Assembly (NCBI RefSeq): GCF_014656295.1
Contig: NZ_BNCD01000014.1
Location: forward strand, 1 to 64,000
Origin: Streptomyces sulfonofaciens
Lineage (GTDB): Bacteria > Actinomycetota > Actinomycetes > Streptomycetales > Streptomycetaceae
DNA length: 64,000 nucleotides
Direction: 5' to 3'
The notes under the pieces were generated by a model. That model worked only from the letters and a program-made list of their open reading frames with translations, did no database searches and was not told where the DNA came from. The position numbers and the translations under genes were made by a program. Below, piece after piece: positions 17,429 through 24,610 of this stretch (position 1 is its first letter; each line of letters begins with the position of its first letter).

Positions 17429-17850
17429 GTGGCTGCTCCTCGTGACCCGCTCGGCAGGCGGGGCTTTCTCATCGGAACGGGCGGTGCGGCGCTCACCGCC
17501 GCGGCGGCGGCGGGCGGCACCGCGACCGCGGCACCCGGGGCCGTGGCAGCCGGGGCCACCCCGGCGGATGCGGTGCCGCCGGCCCCGGCGCGTGCCGCGG
17601 ACACCGCGCTGCGCTGGGCAGTCCGCTGTTCTCCCGTGTCACCTGCACCACCGCCCGCGGTACCGCCTTCCGCGTCGAGGCGGAGGGCAACTCCGACAGC
17701 AACGTCCACGTGCAGTCGGCGCGGCTCGACGGGCGTCCGCTGGAGCGGGCCTGGATCACCCACGAGGAGATCGTGTCCGGCGGCACCTTCACCCTGGTGA
17801 TGTGGTCCGAGCCGAACAAGGCATGGGGAAGCGGTCCGGCCCTGGCCCCA
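17429..17850 (+). pseudogene. GH92 alpha-mannosidase remnant (Tat signal joined to C-terminus)
   Basis: The first part, from GTG 17429 after an AGGGAGG site, encodes a clear Tat signal (LGRRGFLIGTGGAALTAAAAA) and an Ala/Pro linker. At about 17610 a different frame takes over with LGSPLFSRVT, RVEAEGNSDSN, VQSARLDGRPLERAWITH and EEIVSGGTFTLVM, which matches the last 80 residues of GH92 family alpha-mannosidases. The 700 or more residues of the catalytic domain are missing and the joint is out of frame. The signal and the end most likely come from one original gene, collapsed by an internal deletion. Confidence 0.75.
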
Positions 17851-17914
17851 CCGGCCGGGACCCGGCCGGTGCGCCCCCGACCGCCCCACCACGGGGTGGC
17901 CCACCACGGCGGAA

Positions 17915-18051
17915 GGTGACTCCACCGGGGGTGGTGGCGCCGTGGTGGGTGGGTGACTCCACCGGGGGTGGTGGCACGGTGGTGGGTGGGTGACACCTCC
18001 GGGGGGTGGTGGCACGGTGGTGGGTGGGTGACTCCACCGGGGGTGGGTGAC
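17915..18051. repeat. 37-bp minisatellite
   Basis: GGTGAC followed by a GT-rich, CCACC-containing block recurs at 17915, 17952, 17989 and 18027, with a short unit at 18046. Units are 37-38 bases and differ at a few positions. The array sits just beyond the GH92 remnant and before the aldo/keto reductase stop. Reverse-strand reading gives Pro/His-rich open frames that look like artefacts of the repeat. From 17851 to 18211 no other feature was seen. Confidence 0.85.
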
Positions 18052-18211
18052 GCCACCGTGGACGGAGACACCACGGGTGCGGATGCGGGGCATGACGGTG
18101 GTGCGGGCGCCGGGTCGGTTCGTCCGGCCGCGCACCGGCCTTACCGGGTGCCGGCCCCACCGCTTACCGGTCCACCGCCTCGTCGCGTGGGCGTGCGGGG
18201 CCGGTGCGGGC

Positions 18212-19042
18212 TCAGAACTCCTCGTGGTGGTCGGGGTCGCCGCCGATGCGTCGCTGGGCGCGGTCGCCGATCGCCGCCAGCTCCGCGGGCGACAGCTCGA
18301 AGCCGAACACGGCGATGTTGTCCCGCTGCCGACCCGGGTCCGCGGACTTGGGGATGGGCACCGCTCCGAGCTGGGTGTGCCAGCGCAGCACCACCTGCGC
18401 GGGGCTGACCCCGTGGTTCCTGGCCGCGGTGGCGATCGCGGGGTCCTCCAGCAGGTTGCTGCCGCGGCCGAGGGGACTCCAGCTCTCCGTGACGATGTTC
18501 CGGCCTGCGTGGAAGGCGCGCAGCTCGTTCTGGGGGAGCAGGGGGTGCAGCTCGACCTGGTTGACCGCGGGCAGCACTCCGGTCTCCTCCTCCAGCCTGC
18601 GGATCTGCGACGGAGTGAAGTTGGAGACCCCGACGGAGCGGATCAGCCCGTCCGCGCGCAGCTTGATCATGGCCTTCCACGAGTCCACGTACTTGTCCAC
18701 GCGCGGCAGCGGCCAGTGGATCAGATACAGGTCGACGTACTCCAGTCCGAGCCGTGCCCGCGACTCCTCGAAGGAGCGCAGCGTCTCCTCGTAGCCGTGG
18801 TCGCGGCCGGGCAGCTTGGTGGTCACCGTGATCTCGTCACGCGGCACACCGCTGCGGGCGATGCCGCGTCCGGTGCCGGTCTCGTTGCGGTAGTTGGTGG
18901 CCGTGTCGACCAGCCGGTAGCCGAGGCGGAGAGCGCTGTCGACGGCCTGCTCCGCCTCTGCGTCGTCCAGGGGCCAGGTACCCAGGCCGAAGCCGGGAAT
19001 GGTCGAACCGTCGTTGAGCGGGTACGCCGGGACGCTGGGCAC
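18212..19042 (-). CDS. Aldo/keto reductase (2,5-diketogluconate reductase type)
   Basis: This 276-residue cytoplasmic NADPH oxidoreductase has the AKR5-like pattern: the N-terminal GFGLGTWPLDD, catalytic Asp and Tyr in GYRLVDTATNYRNE, Lys in TTKLPGRDHG, His in YLIHWPLP, the GVSNF motif, and the coenzyme block IPKSADPGRQRDNIAVFGFEL. The GTG at 19042 has an AGAGGAG site seven bases upstream. It stands alone. Such enzymes reduce small aldehydes and ketones; the natural substrate is not evident. Confidence 0.92.
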   Translation of the reverse strand: MPSVPAYPLNDGSTIPGFGLGTWPLDDAEAEQAVDSALRLGYRLVDTATNYRNETGTGRGIARSGVPRDEITVTTKLPGRDHGYEETLRSFEESRARLGLEYVDLYLIHWPLPRVDKYVDSWKAMIKLRADGLIRSVGVSNFTPSQIRRLEEETGVLPAVNQVELHPLLPQNELRAFHAGRNIVTESWSPLGRGSNLLEDPAIATAARNHGVSPAQVVLRWHTQLGAVPIPKSADPGRQRDNIAVFGFELSPAELAAIGDRAQRRIGGDPDHHEEF

Positions 19043-19316
19043 GGGTCGCTCCTCTTTGCGGGGGTGACTGGCCCGGTCAGGGTATATCGGGCGGATCGCC
19101 GGATCCGGTGTTGCCCCGGGGCGCGGGGCGCGTGCCGGGCGTGGGCGGCAGCCGCCCGGGTTGCCCGCCACCACACCGCCGCGGGCCCGGATCGGCCACC
19201 TGGAGGCGCACGCGGGCGCGCTGCGTGCGGTCGGCACGTGTCGGACGGGGCAGCGGGGGAAGATCGTGGCAGACACCCCGCAGCGGACATCACGAAGCAC
19301 ACGCAAAGGACAGGGC

Positions 19317-19826
19317 ATGAACAGTGCGGCACTGCTGAGCGACGCGTACGGGCGCATCAAGGAGGAGGTGCACTCCGCGGTGGAGGGCCTGAGCGCGGCG
19401 CAGCTCGGCGAACGCCTCGACCCGGGCGCCAACTCCATCTCCTGGCTGGTGTGGCACCTGACGCGCATTCAGGACGACCACGTGTCCGAGGCCGCCCAAC
19501 TGGAGCAGGTGTGGACCGCGGGGGACTGGGCGGGCCGCTTCGCGCTGCCCTTCGCCGACGAGGCGACCGGCTACGGGCACACCCCCGCACAGGTGGGCCG
19601 GGTGACCGTGGACTCCGGCCAACTGCTCCTCGGCTACTACGACGCGGTGCACGAGCAGTCCCTGGGCTTCATCCGGGGCCTTCGGGACAAGGACCTGGAC
19701 CGGATCGTCGACGAGAGCTGGACGCCTCCGGTGACGCTCGGCGTCCGCCTCGTGAGCGTGCTCTCCGACGACCTCCAGCACGCCGGGCAGGCCCTGTTCG
19801 TACGGGGCGCCCTGGAGCGCCGCTGA
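19317..19826 (+). CDS. DinB-family putative metalloenzyme
   Basis: A 169-residue helical protein of the DinB/DUF664 type, a fold shared with mycothiol-dependent enzymes. The N-terminal bundle includes SWLVWHLTRIQDDHV, whose His is a typical metal ligand, and a later DLQHAGQALFVRG supplies the second His motif. The middle GYY-D-AVHEQSLGF helix is also typical. ATG 19317 is preceded by AAAGGACAGGG. It is divergent from the reductase and convergent with the methyltransferase. The reaction is unknown; several relatives are thiol-S-transferases. Confidence 0.85.
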   Translation: MNSAALLSDAYGRIKEEVHSAVEGLSAAQLGERLDPGANSISWLVWHLTRIQDDHVSEAAQLEQVWTAGDWAGRFALPFADEATGYGHTPAQVGRVTVDSGQLLLGYYDAVHEQSLGFIRGLRDKDLDRIVDESWTPPVTLGVRLVSVLSDDLQHAGQALFVRGALERR

Positions 19827-19951
19827 GCGGGTCCCTGCGCGCCGGAGGGAGTCCGCCCGCCCCGCCCCGCCCCCCGGAGGCCGTCCCGCCCCTGCGGGCC
19901 GCACAGGGCCGGGCCACGGCCCCGGCGCGCCCCGCTCCCGACGTACCCGGC

Positions 19952-20836
19952 TCAGGGCCGGGCCAGCAGCGCGTACATCAGGGGGATGCGCGGCGCGTCG
20001 TCCGGCAGCCGCCACCAGCCGGACTCCGCGCGCACCATCCCGTGCCATCGCGGCCAGGGCAGCTCCGGGCTCTCGCGCAGCCGCTCGACGGCCAGGCCCG
20101 CACCGGTCACGGCGGTCACCACCTCGCCGATGCCGTGCATCCACTCGAAGCACTCCGTGGCGCCCTGCACGGCAGGCCCGTCGGTGTAGGTGTGCGCGGC
20201 GTCCCTGCGCAGGGCGCCGCGTCCCGCCAGGTAGTCGTGGCGCAGCAGCAGCCGCGGGCCCTCGCCGGGGCCGGGGGTGAGCCCGAGCGCGTTCAGCAGC
20301 GGGTGGAACTCCACGACGTACAGCCGTCCACCCGGGCGCAGCAACCGGCTGATCGTTTCTGCCCACCGGTCAAGGTCAGGCAGGTAACACAGGGCGCCCT
20401 TGCCGGTGTAGACCACGTCGAACCGTCGGCCGCCCAGCGCCCGTACCGCGTCGTGGACGTCGGCGTGGACGTACTCGACGTCCGCGTGCGCCTTTGCGGC
20501 GAGGTCCGTCGCGGCCGCCACCGCGGCGCCCGAGATGTCGAGCCCGACGGTCCTGGCTCCGCGGGCCGCGAAGGCGAGTGTCTCGGTGCCCAGGTGGCAC
20601 TGCAGGTGGATGACGTCCCGCCCGGCCAGCGGGCCCATGTCCCGCCATTCGAAGGGGGCGAACCAGCGCGCTGGATCGAGGCCGTCGGCGACCGCGTAGA
20701 AGCGGCTGGCGAGGTGGACGGGGGTGCGTGCGTCCCAGTTCGCCTCGATGGCACGAACACGTTGCCGGTCCGCCGGGCTGAGCGGTGCCGGAGCCGCTGA
20801 CTCGGGTCGTCCCTGTCCCTCGGTCATGGGGCCCAT
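19952..20836 (-). CDS. Class I SAM-dependent methyltransferase
   Basis: A 294-residue soluble enzyme with the Rossmann methyltransferase motifs: VIHLQCHLGTETLAFAARGA-type motif I (about residues 75-94), the acidic VGLDISGAAV motif II, DVVYTGKGALCYLPDL motif IV and LLRPGGRLYVVEFHP. The C-terminal part carries Trp-rich segments (WPRWHGMVRAESGWWRLP). The start may be ATG 20836 or 20827; both are in the same frame. It is not next to any recognisable biosynthetic partner, so its acceptor is unknown. Confidence 0.88.
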   Translation of the reverse strand: MGPMTEGQGRPESAAPAPLSPADRQRVRAIEANWDARTPVHLASRFYAVADGLDPARWFAPFEWRDMGPLAGRDVIHLQCHLGTETLAFAARGARTVGLDISGAAVAAATDLAAKAHADVEYVHADVHDAVRALGGRRFDVVYTGKGALCYLPDLDRWAETISRLLRPGGRLYVVEFHPLLNALGLTPGPGEGPRLLLRHDYLAGRGALRRDAAHTYTDGPAVQGATECFEWMHGIGEVVTAVTGAGLAVERLRESPELPWPRWHGMVRAESGWWRLPDDAPRIPLMYALLARP

Positions 20837-21067
20837 CCCACCACCTGGGGGCGCCGCCCGTGCGGAAGTGCGCGGAACCCGGCACCGGACAGGGGCGGCT
20901 TCCGGCCAGTGCCGGGACCAGGGCGGGACCGGGTGGGGACCAGGTGGGGATCGGGGCCGGGGCCGGCCCGCCCGGCGGCACTTGGCGGACCTGCGTAAGG
21001 GCCTGGCGGACGGTCAGGGCATCCTTGTGGCCCAGAAAGACCGAAACTGTACTTGAAAGGCCCCCCC

Positions 21068-22255
21068 ATGACCGAAACGGCCGCCTTCCCTCAGGACCGA
21101 AGCTGCCCCTTCCATCCCCCCACCGCGTACCGGCCGTTGGCGGAGCAGCGCCCGCTCTCCAGGGTCGCGCTCTACGACGGCCGTGAGGTCTGGATGGTTA
21201 CCGGCCATGCCGTGGCCCGTCGGCTCCTCGCCGATCCGCGGCTCAGCGCGGACCGCACCAATCCGGCCTATCCGATAACCACCGAGCGGTTCGCCAAGGT
21301 CAGCGACCGCCGCATGGCGCTGATCGGCGTCGACGATCCGGAGCACGGCGCCCAGCGGAGGATGCTGATGTCGAGCTTCACGCTCAAGCGGATCAACACG
21401 CTGCGCCCGCGGATCCAGGAGACCGTCGACCGGCTGCTCGACGCCATGGCGGAGAAGGGCGCTCCCGTCGATCTGGTGACCGCCTTCGCGCTGCCGGTGG
21501 CGTCCACCGTGATCTGCGTCCTGCTCGGCGTGCCCTACGAGGACCACGAGTACTTCGAGTGGCAGTCCCGCCGGCTGCTGCGCGGCCCGCGCACGGAGGA
21601 CCTGGACTCGGCCCGTGACGAACTCCACGCCTATCTGGGCGATCTGATCGACGGGAAGCGGCAGACGTCCGGCGAGGGGCTCCTGGACGTCCTCGTCGCC
21701 GAGCAGTACTCCCAGGGGCGGGTGGAGCGCCGGGAGCTGATCAGCCTGGCGACGATACTGCTGCTGGCCGGCCACGAGTCCGCCGCCAACATGATCTCGC
21801 TCGGCGTCTTCACGCTGCTCCGGCACCCCGAGCGGCTCGCGGAGCTGAAGGGCGAGCCCTCGCTGACGCCGGCCGCCGTCGAGGAGCTGCTGCGGTTCCT
21901 GTCCGTCGACGACGGGACGGCGCGGGTGGCCACCGAGGACATCGAGATCGCGGGCGTGACCATCCGCGCCGACGACGGCGTCATGTTCTCGACGTCCGTC
22001 ATCAACCGCGACCGGGACATCTTCGAGGAGCCCGACTCCCTGGACTGGCACCGCCCCGGCAGGAACCACCTGGCGTTCGGGCACGGCGCCCACCAGTGCA
22101 TCGGGCAGAACCTGGCACGTGCGGAGGTGGAGATCGCGCTGCGGACGCTCTTCGCCCGCATGCCCGACCTGCGCCTCGCGGTTCCCGCCGGACGGATCCC
22201 CTTCAAGCCCGGCGACACGCTCCAGGGCCTGATCGAACTGCCCGTCACCTGGTAG
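21068..22255 (+). CDS. Cytochrome P450, CYP105-like (first of tandem pair)
   Basis: A 395-residue soluble haem monooxygenase. It has the C-helix/propionate region DDPEHGAQRRML (89-100), I-helix LLLAGHESAANMI (231-243), K-helix ExxR (E273-R276) and the haem loop FGHGAHQCIGQNLA with Cys344. The I-helix Thr of most bacterial P450s is Ser238 here. A GAAAGG site stands seven bases before ATG 21068. The next P450 is a close paralogue of the same length, and a ferredoxin gene ends the cluster and probably supplies electrons. The substrate is unknown; CYP105s usually hydroxylate xenobiotics or secondary metabolites. Confidence 0.93.
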   Translation: MTETAAFPQDRSCPFHPPTAYRPLAEQRPLSRVALYDGREVWMVTGHAVARRLLADPRLSADRTNPAYPITTERFAKVSDRRMALIGVDDPEHGAQRRMLMSSFTLKRINTLRPRIQETVDRLLDAMAEKGAPVDLVTAFALPVASTVICVLLGVPYEDHEYFEWQSRRLLRGPRTEDLDSARDELHAYLGDLIDGKRQTSGEGLLDVLVAEQYSQGRVERRELISLATILLLAGHESAANMISLGVFTLLRHPERLAELKGEPSLTPAAVEELLRFLSVDDGTARVATEDIEIAGVTIRADDGVMFSTSVINRDRDIFEEPDSLDWHRPGRNHLAFGHGAHQCIGQNLARAEVEIALRTLFARMPDLRLAVPAGRIPFKPGDTLQGLIELPVTW

Positions 22256-22582
22256 CGGTCGTGCCTCGGGCGGTGGTGTGCCGCGACGGCGGGACGGAGG
22301 CGGAAGGCGGCATCACAATCACGCCATGAGCAACCCGAAAAAGTAGACGCTCGCGTACACAACGAGCCGGGGTACTCGGCCGCAAAGTCATCGGCGTGTC
22401 GGGGTTTGGAAGCAACAACCCCAGGTCGGGACTGTCATGTACAAACTAGAAAGCGGAGGTGGAGGCGGGGACCGGCCAGATCATCCCGCTCGGTGATCTG
22501 GCCGGTCTGTATGTCGACCAGTTAGGAGCCCAAGGCATCTAATGAAGATCGGCAAGGCAGACTCATCGCTTGCGAGGCCCCC
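22256..22582. other. Intergenic region between the two P450 genes
   Basis: 327 bases of lower GC content separate the duplicated P450 genes. Tiny open frames occur (for example seven codons from 22326) but none looks real. It carries the hairpin listed separately and probably a promoter for the second P450, since the hairpin would stop readthrough from the first. Confidence 0.5.
22471..22508. terminator. Hairpin after the first P450
   Basis: Two perfect 14-base arms (22471-22484 and 22495-22508) enclose a ten-base loop. It stands about 215 bases after the first P450 stop and 75 before the second P450 start. Terminator or 5' leader hairpin are both possible. Confidence 0.55.
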
Positions 22583-23770
22583 ATGACTGAAACAGTTGCC
22601 TTCCCCCAGGATCGCACCTGCCCCTACCACCCGCCGACCGCCTACCAGCCGCTGAAGGAGGAACGCCCCCTCTCCCGTGTCACCCTGTACGACGGTCGTG
22701 ATGTCTGGGTGGTCACCGGCCATGCGGCGGCCCGTCAGTTGCTCGTCGACCCCCGGCTCTCCACGGACCGCACCAACCCGGCGTTCCCGATGACCAACGA
22801 GCGCTTCGCCAACATCCGCAACCGCCGCACCGCGCTCCTCGGCGTCGACGACCCCGAGCACAACGTCCAGCGGAGGATGCTGATCCCGAGCTTCACGCTC
22901 AAGCGGATCAACGCGCTGCGCCCGCAGATCCAGGAGACCGTCGACCGGCTGCTCGACGCCATGGTCGAGAAGGGCTCCACGGCCGAGCTGGTGAGCGCGT
23001 TCGCGCTGCCCGTGCCCTCGATGGTGATCTGCACTCTCCTGGGCGTGCCCTACGAGGACCACGACTTCTTCGAGGAGCAGTCGCGCCGACTGCTGCGGGG
23101 CCCGCGCGCCGAGGACTCGGAGGCGGCCCGCGACGAACTCCACACCTATCTGGGCAACCTGATCGACAGCAAGCAGAAGTCGCCCGGCGAGGGCCTCCTC
23201 GACGACCTCATCGCCGAGCAGTACTCCGAGGGCAACGTGGACCGCCAGGACCTGATCAACCTGGCCACCATCCTGCTCGTCGCCGGCCACGAGACCACCG
23301 CCAACATGATCTCGCTCGGTACCTTCACCCTGCTCCAGCACCCCGAGCAACTGGCGGAGCTGCGGGCCGACTCCTCGCTGATGCCGGCCGCCGTCGAGGA
23401 GCTGCTGCGCTTCCTGTCCATCGCCGACGGCCTCGTGCGGGTGGCCAAGGAGGACATCGAGATCGCGGGCGTGACCATCCGCGTCGACGACGGTGTCGTC
23501 TTCTCGACGTCCGTGATCAACCGCGACGACGACACCTACGAGGAGGCCGACTCCCTGGACTGGCACCGGTCGGTGCGCCACCACGTCGCCTTCGGCTTCG
23601 GCGTCCACCAGTGCCTCGGGCAGAACCTGGCGCGCGCGGAGATGGAGATCGCGCTGCGGACGCTCTTCGAGCGCATGCCCGACCTGCGGCTCGCCGCACC
23701 GGCCGAGGAGATCCCCTTCAAGCCGGGCGACACGCTCCAGGGCATGATTGAACTGCCCGTTGCCTGGTAG
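22583..23770 (+). CDS. Cytochrome P450, CYP105-like (second of tandem pair)
   Basis: A 395-residue P450 closely similar throughout to the preceding one. It has I-helix LLVAGHETTANMI with the standard Thr238, ExxR within VEELLRFLS, and haem loop FGFGVHQCLGQNLA with Cys344. The two genes begin with near-identical MTETxAFPQDR and clearly arose by duplication, then diverged mainly in the B-C loop and beta-domain residues that line the pocket. ATG 22583 starts the shared sequence. The ferredoxin gene follows after 39 bases, so this copy at least shares an operon with its electron donor. Confidence 0.93.
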   Translation: MTETVAFPQDRTCPYHPPTAYQPLKEERPLSRVTLYDGRDVWVVTGHAAARQLLVDPRLSTDRTNPAFPMTNERFANIRNRRTALLGVDDPEHNVQRRMLIPSFTLKRINALRPQIQETVDRLLDAMVEKGSTAELVSAFALPVPSMVICTLLGVPYEDHDFFEEQSRRLLRGPRAEDSEAARDELHTYLGNLIDSKQKSPGEGLLDDLIAEQYSEGNVDRQDLINLATILLVAGHETTANMISLGTFTLLQHPEQLAELRADSSLMPAAVEELLRFLSIADGLVRVAKEDIEIAGVTIRVDDGVVFSTSVINRDDDTYEEADSLDWHRSVRHHVAFGFGVHQCLGQNLARAEMEIALRTLFERMPDLRLAAPAEEIPFKPGDTLQGMIELPVAW

Positions 23771-23809
23771 GGAATGAAGCGCAGCGGCATCGAGGAAAGG
23801 CGTGACTCC

Positions 23810-24004
23810 ATGGAGATCGCAATCGACAAGGACACCTGTGTCGGCGCGGGCATGTGCGCCCTGACCGCCCCCAGTGTGTTCACCCAGGACGACGACGGGT
23901 TCAGCGAGGTGCTGCCCGGCCGTGAGGACGGCGGTGGCGACCCCCTGGTGCGCGAGGCCGCCCGGGCCTGCCCGGTGGGCGCCATCGCACTCTCGGGCGA
24001 CTAG
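23810..24004 (+). CDS. [3Fe-4S] ferredoxin, P450 electron donor
   Basis: A 64-residue ferredoxin with Cys10, Cys16 and Cys54 in CVGAGMC and ACPVGAI. Three cysteines, with Gly or Ala where a fourth would be, are the signature of the 3Fe-4S ferredoxins that serve Streptomyces P450s such as CYP105. ATG 23810 has an AGGAAAGG site; a start at 23774 would add 12 unusual residues. The last 40 bases of the gene are duplicated in tandem just after it, with the duplicate starting within the stop codon. Confidence 0.93.
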   Translation: MEIAIDKDTCVGAGMCALTAPSVFTQDDDGFSEVLPGREDGGGDPLVREAARACPVGAIALSGD

Positions 24005-24043
24005 GGCCTGCCCGGTGGGCGCCATCGCACTCTCGGGCGACTA
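23964..24043. repeat. 40-bp perfect tandem duplication of the ferredoxin 3' end
   Basis: Bases 23964-24003 and 24004-24043 are identical, and two more bases match beyond the second copy. The first copy encodes the ferredoxin's ARACPVGAIALSGD tail and most of the stop codon; the second is untranslated. The perfect match suggests a recent slip-type duplication. Confidence 0.95.
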
Positions 24044-24119
24044 GGACAGCAGGGCCGGGGCCCGTCCGCCGTCACGACACACGTCCGCGGCGGACTGGCC
24101 GGCTCGCCTGCGGCCGTCC

Positions 24120-24311
24120 CTACTGCCGCGGCGGGTTGTCGTCCCGGCCCCTGCCGAACTGTTCCTTGGCCTTCTCCTGGGCGGTGTCGGTCTGGCTCCG
24201 GTACCTGCCCTGCGTCTTGTCGTCGGCGAAGTCGCCACCCTTGTCGACGGCCTTCTCCGACTGCTCCGGGTGGCCTTTCAGCATGCTCTTGATCCTGTCC
24301 ATGACGGACAT
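24120..24311 (-). CDS. Small MT0933-type antitoxin-like protein
   Basis: This 63-residue charged protein matches the MT0933-like antitoxin family (relatives of mycobacterial Rv0909): MSVMDRIKSMLKGHPEQSEKAV, then DKGGDFADDKTQGRY and a TAQEKAKEQFG helix. ATG 24311 has an AAGGAGG site eight bases upstream. Many Streptomyces carry it without an adjacent toxin, and none is seen here, so the antitoxin name is only a family label; a CsbD-like stress role is also conceivable. Confidence 0.85.
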   Translation of the reverse strand: MSVMDRIKSMLKGHPEQSEKAVDKGGDFADDKTQGRYRSQTDTAQEKAKEQFGRGRDDNPPRQ

Positions 24312-24464
24312 GAGTCAGCCTCCTTGAACGGCCTTGCACATCCCCCGTCAGCATTCAGGTTCCCCGTGTGCCCTGACATTCCCATGCGGGCGGTCATTCT
24401 TTTTCCCCTTTCACCGCACGTGTCACGGGGACTACCCGGCAGTGCCCTCGGCCCCGGATCCCCT

Positions 24465-24610
24465 TGATGCCGCGGATCTCCCGGCTTCCCCTGATGCCGT
24501 GGGCCTCCCCGCTTCTCCGGCTCCCCCAGGGTCTCAGGGCTCGTCGCGCTCTCCGGCTTCCCCGATTTCCCCGGCTTCCCCGGCGTTCCCCGGTCCCCGG
24601 CTCGTCCCGG
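24465..24610. repeat. Degenerate CCCCGGCTT-type repeats spanning the aconitase 3' end
   Basis: Short imperfect units such as CCCCGGCTTCCCCG follow each other on both sides of the aconitase stop at 24534. Within the gene they encode a Gly-X-Y-like tail (GNAGEAGEIGEAGERDEP); beyond the stop the same pattern continues untranslated. Confidence 0.75.

Noticed and set aside
17915..18051. A CRISPR-like array
   Set aside because: The units are contiguous tandem repeats without unique spacers, and no cas gene is present.
18047..20800. A 917-codon plus-strand frame over the reductase, DinB and methyltransferase genes
   Set aside because: It conflicts with three well-supported genes and has no domain motif.
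21068..24004. A secondary-metabolite gene cluster around the P450 pair
   Set aside because: No synthase, synthetase, terpene cyclase or RiPP precursor was seen nearby; the neighbouring methyltransferase, reductase and DinB genes face different ways.
24120..24311. A toxin-antitoxin system at the MT0933-like gene
   Set aside because: No toxin-like gene adjoins it, so only the family label is kept.
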